DNA of 46,138 bases from Rhodobacteraceae bacterium UBA996. GTDB taxonomy: Bacteria > Pseudomonadota > Alphaproteobacteria > Rhodobacterales > Rhodobacteraceae. The DNA lies in contig DBBA01000344.1 in assembly GCA_002291955.1 (NCBI GenBank), positions 2,109 through 48,246 of the forward strand. The letters run 5' to 3'. How positions within the stretch are numbered: the stretch's first letter is position 1; each line of letters opens with the position of its first letter. Below are positions 31,544 to 39,801 of this stretch, piece after piece. The notes beneath the pieces were generated by a model. It did not search any database, was not told the DNA's origin, and worked only from the letters and a program-made list of their open reading frames with translations. A program made the position numbers and the translations under genes.

Positions 31544-32385
31544 CAGGCCAGCCCCGCCAGGAACGCAGGCGTGAGGACACCCGAGAACACATGCGCGGTC
31601 GGGCCGGTCATCCAGACACCATCCTCGCGCCAGTCCACGGCGATCTCGCCACCATCCAGCGCGATGGTCACGCGGCGCCCCGTCAGGCCCCGCCTGTGCG
31701 CGGCGACGGCGACCGCGCAAGAGGATGAGCCCGAAGCGAGGGTAATACCGGTGCCACGCTCCCACACCCGCATCCGCAGGCGGTCGGGGCCGGTGACGGT
31801 CGCCACCTGCACGTTGGTGCGGGCCGGGAACAGCGGGTGATGCTCGTGCGCGGGGCCGAAGGTGGCAAGGTCCAGCGCATCGGCGTCGTCCACGAAGAAG
31901 GTGCAGTGCGGGTTGCCCATCGACGTGGCGACCGGGTCTCCCGGGATCGGCAGGTGCAGGGTGTCCACGTCGCGGGCCAGGGGAATGTCCTGCCAGCCGG
32001 TCAGGGGCGGGCCCATGTTGACGGCGGTCAGCCCGGCCCCCGCATCCTGCGCCGCCAGCAGCCCGCGGTCCGTGCGCAGGGTGACGGACGTGCGCCCGGT
32101 CTGGTCCATCAGCCAGCGCGCGATACAGCGGGTGGCGTTGCCGCAGGCGGCCGAGGGCGATCCGTCGGCGTTCAGGAAATCCAGCCGCACGTCGGCGCCG
32201 CTGTCATCGTCGCGCACCAAGGCCAACTGGTCGAACCCCACGCCCCGGTGCCGGTCGGCCAGCGCTGAGGCCAGGCGCGGCGACACCGCCGACGGCGGCA
32301 ACCCGCGCTGGTCGAGCACGACGAAATCGTTGCCAAGGCCGTGCATCTTCAGGAACGGCAGGGCAGGGGGGGCGGGCGTGTTCAT
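31543..32385 (-). CDS. dapF: Diaminopimelate epimerase, second catalytic Cys replaced by Ser
   Basis: DapF interconverts LL- and meso-diaminopimelate for lysine and peptidoglycan synthesis, using two cysteines. The 280 residues have the N-terminal FLKMHGLGNDFVVLD and the first active-site motif NADGSPSAACGNATR (Cys81). The second motif, normally A-C-G-(S/T)-(G/A)-A-C, reads ASGSSSCAVAV here, so the catalytic position is Ser218; Cys223 is the non-catalytic second cysteine of the motif. The rest is normal, including SMGNPHCTFFVDD and RVWERGTGITL. Either the subgroup tolerates Ser, or this is a paralogue with reduced activity. Confidence 0.88.
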   Translation of the reverse strand: MNTPAPPALPFLKMHGLGNDFVVLDQRGLPPSAVSPRLASALADRHRGVGFDQLALVRDDDSGADVRLDFLNADGSPSAACGNATRCIARWLMDQTGRTSVTLRTDRGLLAAQDAGAGLTAVNMGPPLTGWQDIPLARDVDTLHLPIPGDPVATSMGNPHCTFFVDDADALDLATFGPAHEHHPLFPARTNVQVATVTGPDRLRMRVWERGTGITLASGSSSCAVAVAAHRRGLTGRRVTIALDGGEIAVDWREDGVWMTGPTAHVFSGVLTPAFLAGLA

Positions 32386-32429
32386 GGCGCGCGGCTATAC
32401 TGCGCGGGGCACCACTTGGAAAGACGGAG

Positions 32430-32445
32430 CCGCGCAGGCGCGCGG
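32430..32445 (-). terminator. GC-rich hairpin after tolC
   Basis: CCGCGC-AGGC-GCGCGG, a 6-bp stem with a 4-nt loop beginning 8 bp after the tolC stop. On the minus strand it is followed by CTCCGTCTTTCC, only mildly U-rich. It is a plausible terminator separating tolC from dapF. Confidence 0.45.
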
Positions 32446-32453
32446 TCGGTCCC

Positions 32454-33830
32454 CTATTGACCGCTGTCGCGCCCGAGCGACCGCAGCACATGGTCCAGCC
32501 GTTCGCCCTGCGGACTGACCCGCACGACCGGCGCGCCTTGCACCGCGTTGTAATGGGCGGCCGGATCATAGGTCGGCACACCCAGGCGCAGATGGTCGGC
32601 TGTCAGCAGACCCATCGCCGACAGCAGCCGATAGGACGCGACGGCCCGCTGGGTCTGAGCCTGGATCAGGTTGGCCCGCGCATCGAGCAGTTCCTGCTCG
32701 GCATCGAGCACATCCAGCGTGGTGCGCGCGCCCAGGGCGGCTTCCTCGCGCACGCCCTCGAACGCCAGTTGCGCGGCGCGCACCTGTTCCTGCCCGGCCG
32801 CGATCTGGGCCGAGGTGACCAGCGCACTTGCCCAGGCCTCGCCCACGCCCTGCTCGATCTGCACAGCGGTCTGCAGAAGCCCGGCCCGGGACCGGTCGCG
32901 TCCGGCCTCGGCCTGGCGCAGCACCGACGACAGCCGTCCGCCCGCATACAGGGTCTGCCGGGCAAAAAGACCGATGGACGAGGCGTCCTCGCCATCGCTG
33001 TCGCGGCCGATCTGCGCGGACAGGTCCACGGTCGGCAAGAGCCCGCCGCGGGCCCGCGCGATGTTCAGTTCCGACACCGTCACAAGACGCTGCGCCTCGC
33101 GGATGCGGGGGTGGCGTTCGGCGGCGATGGCCTTGGCCGAAGCCAGGCTGTCTGCGGTCGCCGGCAGCCGTCCGGGCGCCTGCAGGGCACCGGGGAAGCG
33201 GCCGGTCGCCGCACGATAGGCTTCGCGCGCCACCTGCAGGTCGCCTTGCGCCACGGCGAGGTTGGCCCGCGCCAGCGCCAGTCGCGCCTCGGCCAGCGAC
33301 ACGTCCGTCCGCGTCACCTCGCCGACCTCGAACCGGTCACGCGCCGCCTGAAGCTGCTCGCTGACCACGCGGATGTTGTTGTCGCGCAGGGCCACGAATT
33401 CGCCCGCGCGGATCACCTCCATGAATGCCTGCACGGCACCCAGCAGCACCTGCTGCTCCACGTCGATCAGCGACTCGCGCGTGGCCAGCACCGCTTCCTT
33501 CGCGGCTTCCAGCGCCAGCCGGTTCTGGCCCCCCGCATAGAGCGTGATCTCGGCGCTCAGGGCGATCTGCGAGGTCAGGTTGTCCTGCCCGGGCTGGGCA
33601 GGCTCGCGCCGCACGGTCTGCGCCGTGGCCGCGATGACGGGGCGCAGCGTGGCCACCGCCTGCGCGGCGTCCTCGTCGGCCGCGCGCAGCACGGCACGGT
33701 TCTGTTCGAGCAGGTTCGAGTTGCGATAGGCGGCAACCAGCGCATCCCCCAGCGTCTCGGCCCCGGCGGGCACCACAAGCGCAAGGGTCGCCGCGATACC
33801 CGCAGCGAAGCGGAAGAAGTGCCGTTGCAT
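32454..33830 (-). CDS. tolC: TolC-family outer membrane efflux protein
   Basis: A 458-residue outer-membrane channel for type I secretion and tripartite efflux. Signal peptide 1-24 (AGA/ETL), then two related halves typical of the family: first TLGDALVAAYRNSNLLEQNRA, ITLYAGGQNRLAL and EVGEVTRTDVSLAEARLALA; second LVTVSELNIARARGGLLPTVDL, QTLYAGGRLSSVLRQAE and GARTTLDVLDAEQELLDA. The length fits (about 450-490). The ATG at 33830 follows AGGCAGGACGGGCA. The PCMT-like gene lies 67 bp upstream on the same strand, a pairing I recall from other Rhodobacterales. Confidence 0.93.
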   Translation of the reverse strand: MQRHFFRFAAGIAATLALVVPAGAETLGDALVAAYRNSNLLEQNRAVLRAADEDAAQAVATLRPVIAATAQTVRREPAQPGQDNLTSQIALSAEITLYAGGQNRLALEAAKEAVLATRESLIDVEQQVLLGAVQAFMEVIRAGEFVALRDNNIRVVSEQLQAARDRFEVGEVTRTDVSLAEARLALARANLAVAQGDLQVAREAYRAATGRFPGALQAPGRLPATADSLASAKAIAAERHPRIREAQRLVTVSELNIARARGGLLPTVDLSAQIGRDSDGEDASSIGLFARQTLYAGGRLSSVLRQAEAGRDRSRAGLLQTAVQIEQGVGEAWASALVTSAQIAAGQEQVRAAQLAFEGVREEAALGARTTLDVLDAEQELLDARANLIQAQTQRAVASYRLLSAMGLLTADHLRLGVPTYDPAAHYNAVQGAPVVRVSPQGERLDHVLRSLGRDSGQ

Positions 33831-33897
33831 TGCCCGTCCTGCCTTTCCGGCTTCTGCCGAACCGTTGTCGATCAAACGCCCGCGACGCGGTGATCCG

Positions 33898-34551
33898 TCA
33901 CAGCGAGAACATACGCACTTTCGCAAAGCCCGGCAGCACCGGGGCCCCGGCATGGAAGGCATGCCGCCAGACGATCTGCCCGCCCTGGGACATGCCGATG
34001 CGGCAAACGCCCAGATTGCCCTCGCGGAACAGCGCCGCGATCCGCCCGCCCTCGCGCAACTGCGCCGCGAGGGCATCCGGCAGCACTTCGATGGCCCCTT
34101 CGATCAGGATCGCGTCGTAGGGCGCGTGCCTAGGCATTCCGTCGGCAAGGGGGCCTGTCATCACGGCCACGTTGTCCGCGCCCGCCTCGGCCAGGGCCCG
34201 CTCGGCCTCGGCGGCCATCCCCGCATCTTCCTCGACCGCGATCACCGCATTGACCATACGCGCGGTGACCGCGGACGAATAGCCATGCGCCGCCCCCACG
34301 ACGAGGACAAGGTCCGCCGTCGTCAGCGCCAGCGCATCCAGCATCTTGGCAAGCGTCCGCGGGTCCAGCATCACGCGGCCCCCGCCAAGCTCCAGGTTCT
34401 CGCCGACATAGGCGGCCTCGATCCGGTCGGCTGGCACGAACATCTCGCGCGGGACGGTCAGCATCGCGTCAATGATCGGAAACTTCGTCACATCCGAGGG
34501 GCGCACCTGGGTGTCCACCATCGTGGTGCGTCGGGCAGCGAAGTCGGTCAT
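33898..34551 (-). CDS. Protein-L-isoaspartate O-methyltransferase-like protein
   Basis: A 217-residue class I methyltransferase of the PCMT family, which repairs isoaspartyl residues with S-adenosylmethionine. It begins FAARRTTMVDTQVRPSDVTKFPIIDAM, a start typical of the short alphaproteobacterial group next to tolC, and has MLDPRTLAKMLDALAL. SAM motif I is LVLVVGAAHGYSSAVTARM, with the usual second Gly position occupied by Ala-His, so cofactor binding may be altered. The C-terminal strand pair is YDAILIEGAIEVLP and GGRIAALFREG. The true substrate may not be isoaspartate. Confidence 0.8.
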   Translation of the reverse strand: MTDFAARRTTMVDTQVRPSDVTKFPIIDAMLTVPREMFVPADRIEAAYVGENLELGGGRVMLDPRTLAKMLDALALTTADLVLVVGAAHGYSSAVTARMVNAVIAVEEDAGMAAEAERALAEAGADNVAVMTGPLADGMPRHAPYDAILIEGAIEVLPDALAAQLREGGRIAALFREGNLGVCRIGMSQGGQIVWRHAFHAGAPVLPGFAKVRMFSL

Positions 34552-34769
34552 CGGAAACGTCCGTCTCAGGGCTATCCCTCTGATGCCACAGCCCCCGTCG
34601 GCCGGCAACCGCAATGCTGCCGCAGCGCGGCAGGCGGATGCCGGTATTCCGACACCTGCGACCCCGGCACCACAGCGCCCCCACTCGGTCCGAATTGTGC
34701 CACGAACAATTGCCAATCCAGCGGCGAAGACCCTACCGTTTCCATCTCACAGTGCCGGATTCGCGCGAC

Positions 34770-36947
34770 ATGAGTGTGCCTGGTTCCAAGATGACGTCAG
34801 TCCGCGCGACCCGGTTGCCCGCGGCCCCGCTGGCCGCCCTGGCGGTGCTCGCGCTCGCGGGATGCGGTGGCAGCGGCGAGGAGGGGGCGACCGATGCCGC
34901 CAGCCGCGTGCAGGGCTTCCTTCCCGGCATCGAGATCCTGTCGGTAGCCTATGTGCAGTCGTTCGCGCCGTTCGAGGCTGCCGCCGCGACCCTGCGGACG
35001 TCGAACCCCGCCTTCACCCGCCAGGACGTGGCGTGGTTCTTCACCAACGCCCCGTCGGTCGTCTTCGAAAGTTTCGCCCTCGCCTCGGCCCGGTTCGAGT
35101 ACGCCCGCGCGGTTGGCCTGACCGGCGCAGGCCAGGTCGTGTCCGTCGTGGATGACGGCTTCCGGACCACCCACGAGGCGTTCGGCGGCACGGCCCTGTC
35201 CGGGATCGTTCCGGGGGCCGAGGATCACGGGACGGCCGTTGCGGCGATCATCGCGGGGTCCGCGTCCACCGGGCTGGGCGCGTCGCAGAACTTCACCGGC
35301 GTCGCACCCGGCACGGCGCTTGACCTCGGCACCTATGTGCGCAGCGGCGTGGCGGGGGCCTCCTATGCCGATCTGCGCGCCGCGGCCGAGCGTGCCACGG
35401 CCCTTGGTGCCGTCGCCCAGAACAATTCCTGGGGCTTCCCCGGCGTCGCGGCGACGCAGTCCGAATACGACCGCCTGTTCGCGGCCCCCGCGGCCCGGGA
35501 CTGGCTGGTTGCCCTGACCGACTATGCGCGGCAGGGCGTCGTGGTGTTCGCCGCACCCAACGACGGGCCGGGCGCCACGATCCTCGACGGTTTGCCGCGG
35601 GTCCGCCCGGACCTCGAGGCCGGGTGGCTGTCGGTCATCAATGCCGTGCCGTCCTACAACGCCAACCGCGTGACCTCGGCGACGCTCCTGTCCGCCCCCT
35701 GTGCGACCTCGGCGCGCTGGTGCCTTGCCGCCGAAGGCGTGTGGTCGGCGCCATCGGCGGTGTCCGACACGTCCTATGTGACCGATGACGGCCGCCAACT
35801 GGTCATCGGCACGTCGTTCGCGGCACCGCAGGTCTCGGGTGCGCTGGCCATCCTGGCCGAGGCGTTCCCCACCCTGACCCCGCACGATTTGCGCGTGCGC
35901 CTGCTGGCCTCGGCCGACGACAGTTTCTTTGCCCCGGACGCGCAGGTCGAACTGGCCCAGGGCTTCGTCAAGGGCTACTCGAACACCTGGGGGCACGGCT
36001 TTCTGGACGTGCGCGCGGCCCTTCTGCCGATCGGAACGCCCGAGGTGCGCATGGCCGATGGCAGCGCGGTGCCGCTCGACACCCCGCTGGTGGCATCGGG
36101 CGCCGCGATGGGTGACGCTGTCGCGCGCAGCCTGGGGGCCGTGGGCGTGCTCGCGACCGATGCGCTGGGGGGCGACTTCCGGTTCTCAGGCGCCGGGCTT
36201 GCCGCCACGACCGCGGCTCCGCCGGTCGGGCCCGCGCTCCTGTCCGACCTCATGGCCGGCGACCCCTTCGCGGCGCCTGCGTCCGGAGTGCTGGGATCCC
36301 TCTCGGGGCGGCACCTGTCGCTGTCCGATCCCTCGGGCGAGATGCACGCCGCCCTGGTGATGCCGGGCGAAGGGAGCGACGATGCCGGCGTTGCCCTGTC
36401 GCGCGCCATCGACACCGGGTCGGGGGCGCTGTCGGTCGGTCTGACGCTCGGGCGCGACGGGGGCGACCTGTTCGGTCTCGGCATCGGCGGGGCGGCCGGG
36501 GGCGCGGGGATTGCCTCGCTCGACCTCGGGCTGACGCAGGATCTGGGCGACGGCGGGTTCCTGCGCCTGGGCGCGTCCGTGGGAATGGCGACGGGCGCGA
36601 CCGACAGCCGTTTCAACGCGCTGTCGATGGAGGTGGGAACCACCGCGGACAACGGGGCGCGCCTTGCCCTGGGCGTCGCCCTGCCGGTGGCCACCACGGC
36701 CGGACAGACCACCCTGATGCTGCCCACCGCGCGCGGGCCCGGCGGGCTTGTGCACACGCCGGTGTCCATCGATCTTGCGCCGCAGGACCGTCAGGTGGAC
36801 CTGTCGCTGCGCTACGACGTGCCCCTGGACGTGGGCCCCGATGGCCGCACCGACCTGCGCCTCGAGCTTCGGCATGCGCTGAACCACGGCCATGTGGCGG
36901 GCGCGACCGACACCGGCGTGGGCTTCGCGCTGCACATCAGCTTCTGA
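34770..36947 (+). CDS. Subtilisin-like (S8) lipoprotein autotransporter
   Basis: A 725-residue surface protease resembling SphB1/NalP. The signal ends in LALAGC (lipidated Cys32). The S8 domain, about residues 85-420, has Asp128 in SVVDDGF, His153 in EDHGTAVAAI, oxyanion Asn264 in FAAPNDG and Ser349 in IGTSFAAPQVSG. A linker leads to a Gly-rich C-terminal barrel of about 280 residues with amphipathic strands and a terminal Phe (GVGFALHISF). An in-frame ATG at 34791 is an equally good start. It probably cleaves secreted or surface proteins; its target is unknown. Confidence 0.85.
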   Translation: MSVPGSKMTSVRATRLPAAPLAALAVLALAGCGGSGEEGATDAASRVQGFLPGIEILSVAYVQSFAPFEAAAATLRTSNPAFTRQDVAWFFTNAPSVVFESFALASARFEYARAVGLTGAGQVVSVVDDGFRTTHEAFGGTALSGIVPGAEDHGTAVAAIIAGSASTGLGASQNFTGVAPGTALDLGTYVRSGVAGASYADLRAAAERATALGAVAQNNSWGFPGVAATQSEYDRLFAAPAARDWLVALTDYARQGVVVFAAPNDGPGATILDGLPRVRPDLEAGWLSVINAVPSYNANRVTSATLLSAPCATSARWCLAAEGVWSAPSAVSDTSYVTDDGRQLVIGTSFAAPQVSGALAILAEAFPTLTPHDLRVRLLASADDSFFAPDAQVELAQGFVKGYSNTWGHGFLDVRAALLPIGTPEVRMADGSAVPLDTPLVASGAAMGDAVARSLGAVGVLATDALGGDFRFSGAGLAATTAAPPVGPALLSDLMAGDPFAAPASGVLGSLSGRHLSLSDPSGEMHAALVMPGEGSDDAGVALSRAIDTGSGALSVGLTLGRDGGDLFGLGIGGAAGGAGIASLDLGLTQDLGDGGFLRLGASVGMATGATDSRFNALSMEVGTTADNGARLALGVALPVATTAGQTTLMLPTARGPGGLVHTPVSIDLAPQDRQVDLSLRYDVPLDVGPDGRTDLRLELRHALNHGHVAGATDTGVGFALHISF

Positions 36948-36952
36948 CCCCG

Positions 36953-36973
36953 GCGTCTGACCTCGGCAGACGC
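36953..36973 (+). terminator. Hairpin after the S8 protease gene
   Basis: GCGTCTG (36953-36959), a 7-nt loop, CAGACGC (36967-36973), starting 6 bp after the protease stop. It is well placed as a terminator, but lacks a U-tract. Confidence 0.45.
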
Positions 36974-37047
36974 GCACGGGTCGGGACGCGTGGACAGCGC
37001 CGGTGTGCCCCCCTAGACAGGAGGGAACGTTCGGGGGGAGAACCGCG

Positions 37048-37962
37048 ATGGCCGCGACACCGGCATCCATCGACGACACCATCGCGGCACTGTCCGCGCA
37101 AGGCTATGTCTGCGGACGACCCCTCGGCACGGTCGCCTTCCTCGCGCTGACGCTCGGCAAGCCCCTGTTCCTGGAAGGCGAGGCCGGCGTCGGCAAGACC
37201 GAGATCGCCAAGGCCCTGGCCGCCGCCCTGGGCCGCCGCCTGATCCGGCTGCAATGCTACGAGGGGCTCGATGCCGCGTCCGCCATATACGAATGGAACT
37301 TCGCCGCGCAGATGATTGCGATCCGCACGGCGGAAGCCACCGGTGCCGCGGACCGTCAGGCGCTGCGCACGGAACTGTTCTCGGGCGATTTCCTGGTCAA
37401 GCGCCCGCTTCTGGAGGCGATGGAACCCCACCCCGAGGGCCCGCCGGTCCTGCTGATCGACGAGGTCGACCGCACCGACGAACCGTTCGAGGCGTTCCTG
37501 CTGGAAGCCCTGTCCGATTTCCAGGTGACGATCCCCGAACTGGGCACCATTCGCGCCGCGGAACCGCCCATCGTCATCCTGACGTCCAACCGCACGCGCG
37601 AGGTGCACGACGCGCTCAAGCGCCGCTGCCTGTACCACTGGGTCGACTACCCGTCCTTTGACCGCGAGATGGCGATCCTGCAGGCCCGCGTGCCCCAGGC
37701 GACGGCGAAACTGTCGGCCGAGGTCGTGGCCTTCGTGCAGGGACTGCGGGGCGAGGACCTGTTCAAGACCCCCGGCGTGGCCGAGGCCATAGACTGGGCG
37801 CGCTGCCTGATCGCGCTCGATACCGTCGCTCTGTCGCCCGAGGTGATCTCGGACACACTGGGCGCGGTGCTGAAGTACCAGGACGACATCGCGAAGATCG
37901 CCGGGTCCGAGGCGACACGCATCCTGAACGACGCGCGGGCGCGACTCGCCCGGACGGCGTAG
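37048..37962 (+). CDS. coxD: MoxR-type AAA+ ATPase (CoxD-like)
   Basis: A 304-residue MoxR ATPase; CoxD relatives help maturation of the CO-dehydrogenase active site together with VWA protein CoxE. Walker A GEAGVGKT (44-51), Walker B LLIDEVDRTDEP, sensor-1 VILTSNRTREVHDALKRR, then a helical lid. The ATG at 37048 follows GGGGGGAG (37033-37040). Its TAG stop shares one base with the GTG start of the VWA gene (TAGTG). Placement upstream of coxSLM supports the CoxD assignment. Confidence 0.87.
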   Translation: MAATPASIDDTIAALSAQGYVCGRPLGTVAFLALTLGKPLFLEGEAGVGKTEIAKALAAALGRRLIRLQCYEGLDAASAIYEWNFAAQMIAIRTAEATGAADRQALRTELFSGDFLVKRPLLEAMEPHPEGPPVLLIDEVDRTDEPFEAFLLEALSDFQVTIPELGTIRAAEPPIVILTSNRTREVHDALKRRCLYHWVDYPSFDREMAILQARVPQATAKLSAEVVAFVQGLRGEDLFKTPGVAEAIDWARCLIALDTVALSPEVISDTLGAVLKYQDDIAKIAGSEATRILNDARARLARTA

Positions 37963-39161
37963 TGGCCGCGCCCCGCCCGCTGCCGGAAACGGACGGCCGG
38001 CTGACCGACAACATCGTCCACTTCGCCCGCGCGCTGCGCAAGGCGGGGGTGCGCGTGGGCCCCGCCCAGGTGCAGTCGGCGATCGAGGCGGTCGCCGCCG
38101 TGGGCTTCACCCGCAAGACGGACTTCTACCACACCCTGCGCGCGACCCTGATTCACCGGGCCGAGCATCTGGAGGTGTTCGAACAGATCTTCGCCATGTT
38201 CTGGCGCGATCCCGAATTCATCGAGCACATGATCCACCTGATGTCGCCGACGCTGCGCAAGGACACTGACGCACGCAAGAAGAAGGCCGCCGAGCGTCGC
38301 GCCTCCGACGCGCTGACCGACGCCGCCCCGCCCCCCGCGGCGGTGCCGGAACGCGAGAAACTGACGGTGGATGCGCGCGTCACGTGGTCGGCCGACGAAC
38401 GGCTGCGCGCGATGGACTTCGAACAGATGAGCGCGGCCGAGATCGGGGACGCCACTCGTGCCGTGCGCGACCTGACGCTTCCGGGCCGGCCCGTGCCCAC
38501 CCGGCGCAGCGATGCCCACCCCGCGGGCCAGCGCCCCGACCTGCGCGCGACCCTGCGCCGGTCGCTGCGGCGGGGCGGCGAGATCGAGCGGATCGAGATG
38601 CGCAAGCGCCGCACCCGCCCGCCCGACCTTGTCGCGCTGTGCGACATCTCGGGGTCGATGTCGGTCTATTCCCGGGTGCTGATGCACTTCCTGCACGCGG
38701 TCACCTGGGCGCCAGAACGCGGCTGGGGGCGGGTGCACGCCTTCACCTTCGGCACACGGCTGACCAACGTCAGCCGGGCACTGGCGCAGAAGGACCCCGA
38801 TGCCGCGCTGGCCGCCGCGGGCCGCGATGCGCAGGACTGGGCCGGCGGCACCCGCATCGGCGAGGCGCTGTACCGCTTCAACGCCGACTGGTCGCGCCGG
38901 GTGCTGGGGCAGGGGGCGGTGGTCCTGCTGATCTCGGACGGGCTGGAACGTGGCGACACCGCCCTGTTGTCGCGCGAGATCGAGCGGCTGCACCTGTCCT
39001 GCCGCCAACTGATCTGGCTGAACCCGCTCCTCCGCTGGGAGGGGTTCGCCCCCAAGGCTGCGGGCATCCGCGCGATCCTGCCGCATGTGGACCGGTTCCA
39101 CGCCTGCCATTCGCTCGACAGCCTGCGCGATCTGGCTGCGGCACTGCGCGCGATGGCGTGA
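37962..39161 (+). CDS. coxE: VWA-domain protein (CoxE-like)
   Basis: A 399-residue partner of the MoxR ATPase. The N-terminal half is helical (IVHFARALRKAGVRVGPAQV to about 150) with a basic linker (DARKKKAAERR, IEMRKRRTRPPDL). The von Willebrand A domain, about residues 220-395, has the metal-site motif CDISGSMSVYSR, a conserved Thr in GGTRIGEALYRF and ISDGLERGD. The start is GTG 37962 in a one-base overlap with coxD. coxS begins 129 bp downstream. Confidence 0.87.
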   Translation: MAAPRPLPETDGRLTDNIVHFARALRKAGVRVGPAQVQSAIEAVAAVGFTRKTDFYHTLRATLIHRAEHLEVFEQIFAMFWRDPEFIEHMIHLMSPTLRKDTDARKKKAAERRASDALTDAAPPPAAVPEREKLTVDARVTWSADERLRAMDFEQMSAAEIGDATRAVRDLTLPGRPVPTRRSDAHPAGQRPDLRATLRRSLRRGGEIERIEMRKRRTRPPDLVALCDISGSMSVYSRVLMHFLHAVTWAPERGWGRVHAFTFGTRLTNVSRALAQKDPDAALAAAGRDAQDWAGGTRIGEALYRFNADWSRRVLGQGAVVLLISDGLERGDTALLSREIERLHLSCRQLIWLNPLLRWEGFAPKAAGIRAILPHVDRFHACHSLDSLRDLAAALRAMA

Positions 39162-39213
39162 CGATCAGGACGGTTGCTTTGCGTCCCGCGCGGGATAATC
39201 TCCCCCTCAGCGA

Positions 39214-39239
39214 TTGACACGCGGGACACGGAACCCGCG
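39214..39239 (+). promoter_or_regulatory. Candidate promoter/operator upstream of coxS
   Basis: A consensus -35 TTGACA (39214-39219) is followed immediately by an inverted repeat CGCGGG (39220-39225) / CCCGCG (39234-39239) with an 8-bp spacer, where a regulator could sit between -35 and -10. No good -10 is visible at 17 bp, so this is a weak call. Confidence 0.35.
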
Positions 39240-39290
39240 AAAACCAAGCACGCGCCGGGGCAAAAGACCCGGCCGCAAGGGAGGATACGA

Positions 39291-39788
39291 ATGGCCGACA
39301 TCACCGTCACGGTGAACGGAAAGGCAATGCGCCGCTCCGTTCCCGATCACACGCTCCTGTCCGAATTCCTGCGCGAGACGCTGCGCCTGACCGGGACCCA
39401 TGTGGGCTGCGACACGTCCCAGTGCGGGGCCTGCGTCGTCCATGTGGACGGCCGCGCGGTGAAATCCTGCACGACACTGGCGGCGTCCGTTGACGGCGCG
39501 GCGGTCACCACCATCGAAGGCATCGCCTCGGGCAGCGACCTGCACCCGATGCAGGCCGCCTTCAACGACCACCATGGCTTGCAGTGCGGCTTCTGCACGC
39601 CGGGCATGATCATGTCGGGCATCGACATGGTGAACCGCTACAAGGCCGAGGGGCGGGCCCTGACGCCCGATGCGATCCGGCACGAGCTGGAAGGCAACAT
39701 CTGCCGCTGCACGGGCTACCACAACATCGTCAAGGCGATCGAGGATGCGGCCGGCCGCATGACCTCGATGGCCACGGCGGCCGAATAA
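39291..39788 (+). CDS. coxS: CoxS-type [2Fe-2S] small subunit of a molybdenum hydroxylase
   Basis: A 165-residue iron-sulfur subunit passing electrons from the Mo site to FAD. The plant-type N-terminal cluster uses Cys40, 45, 48 and 60 (GCDTSQCGACVV and VKSC), and the helical second cluster uses Cys99, 102, 138 and 140 (QCGFCTPGM, ICRCTGYHN). All eight ligands are present. The ATG at 39291 follows GGGAGG. coxL starts 13 bp after the stop. Confidence 0.95.
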   Translation: MADITVTVNGKAMRRSVPDHTLLSEFLRETLRLTGTHVGCDTSQCGACVVHVDGRAVKSCTTLAASVDGAAVTTIEGIASGSDLHPMQAAFNDHHGLQCGFCTPGMIMSGIDMVNRYKAEGRALTPDAIRHELEGNICRCTGYHNIVKAIEDAAGRMTSMATAAE

Positions 39789-39801
39789 GGGGGAACGGAC
39801 G

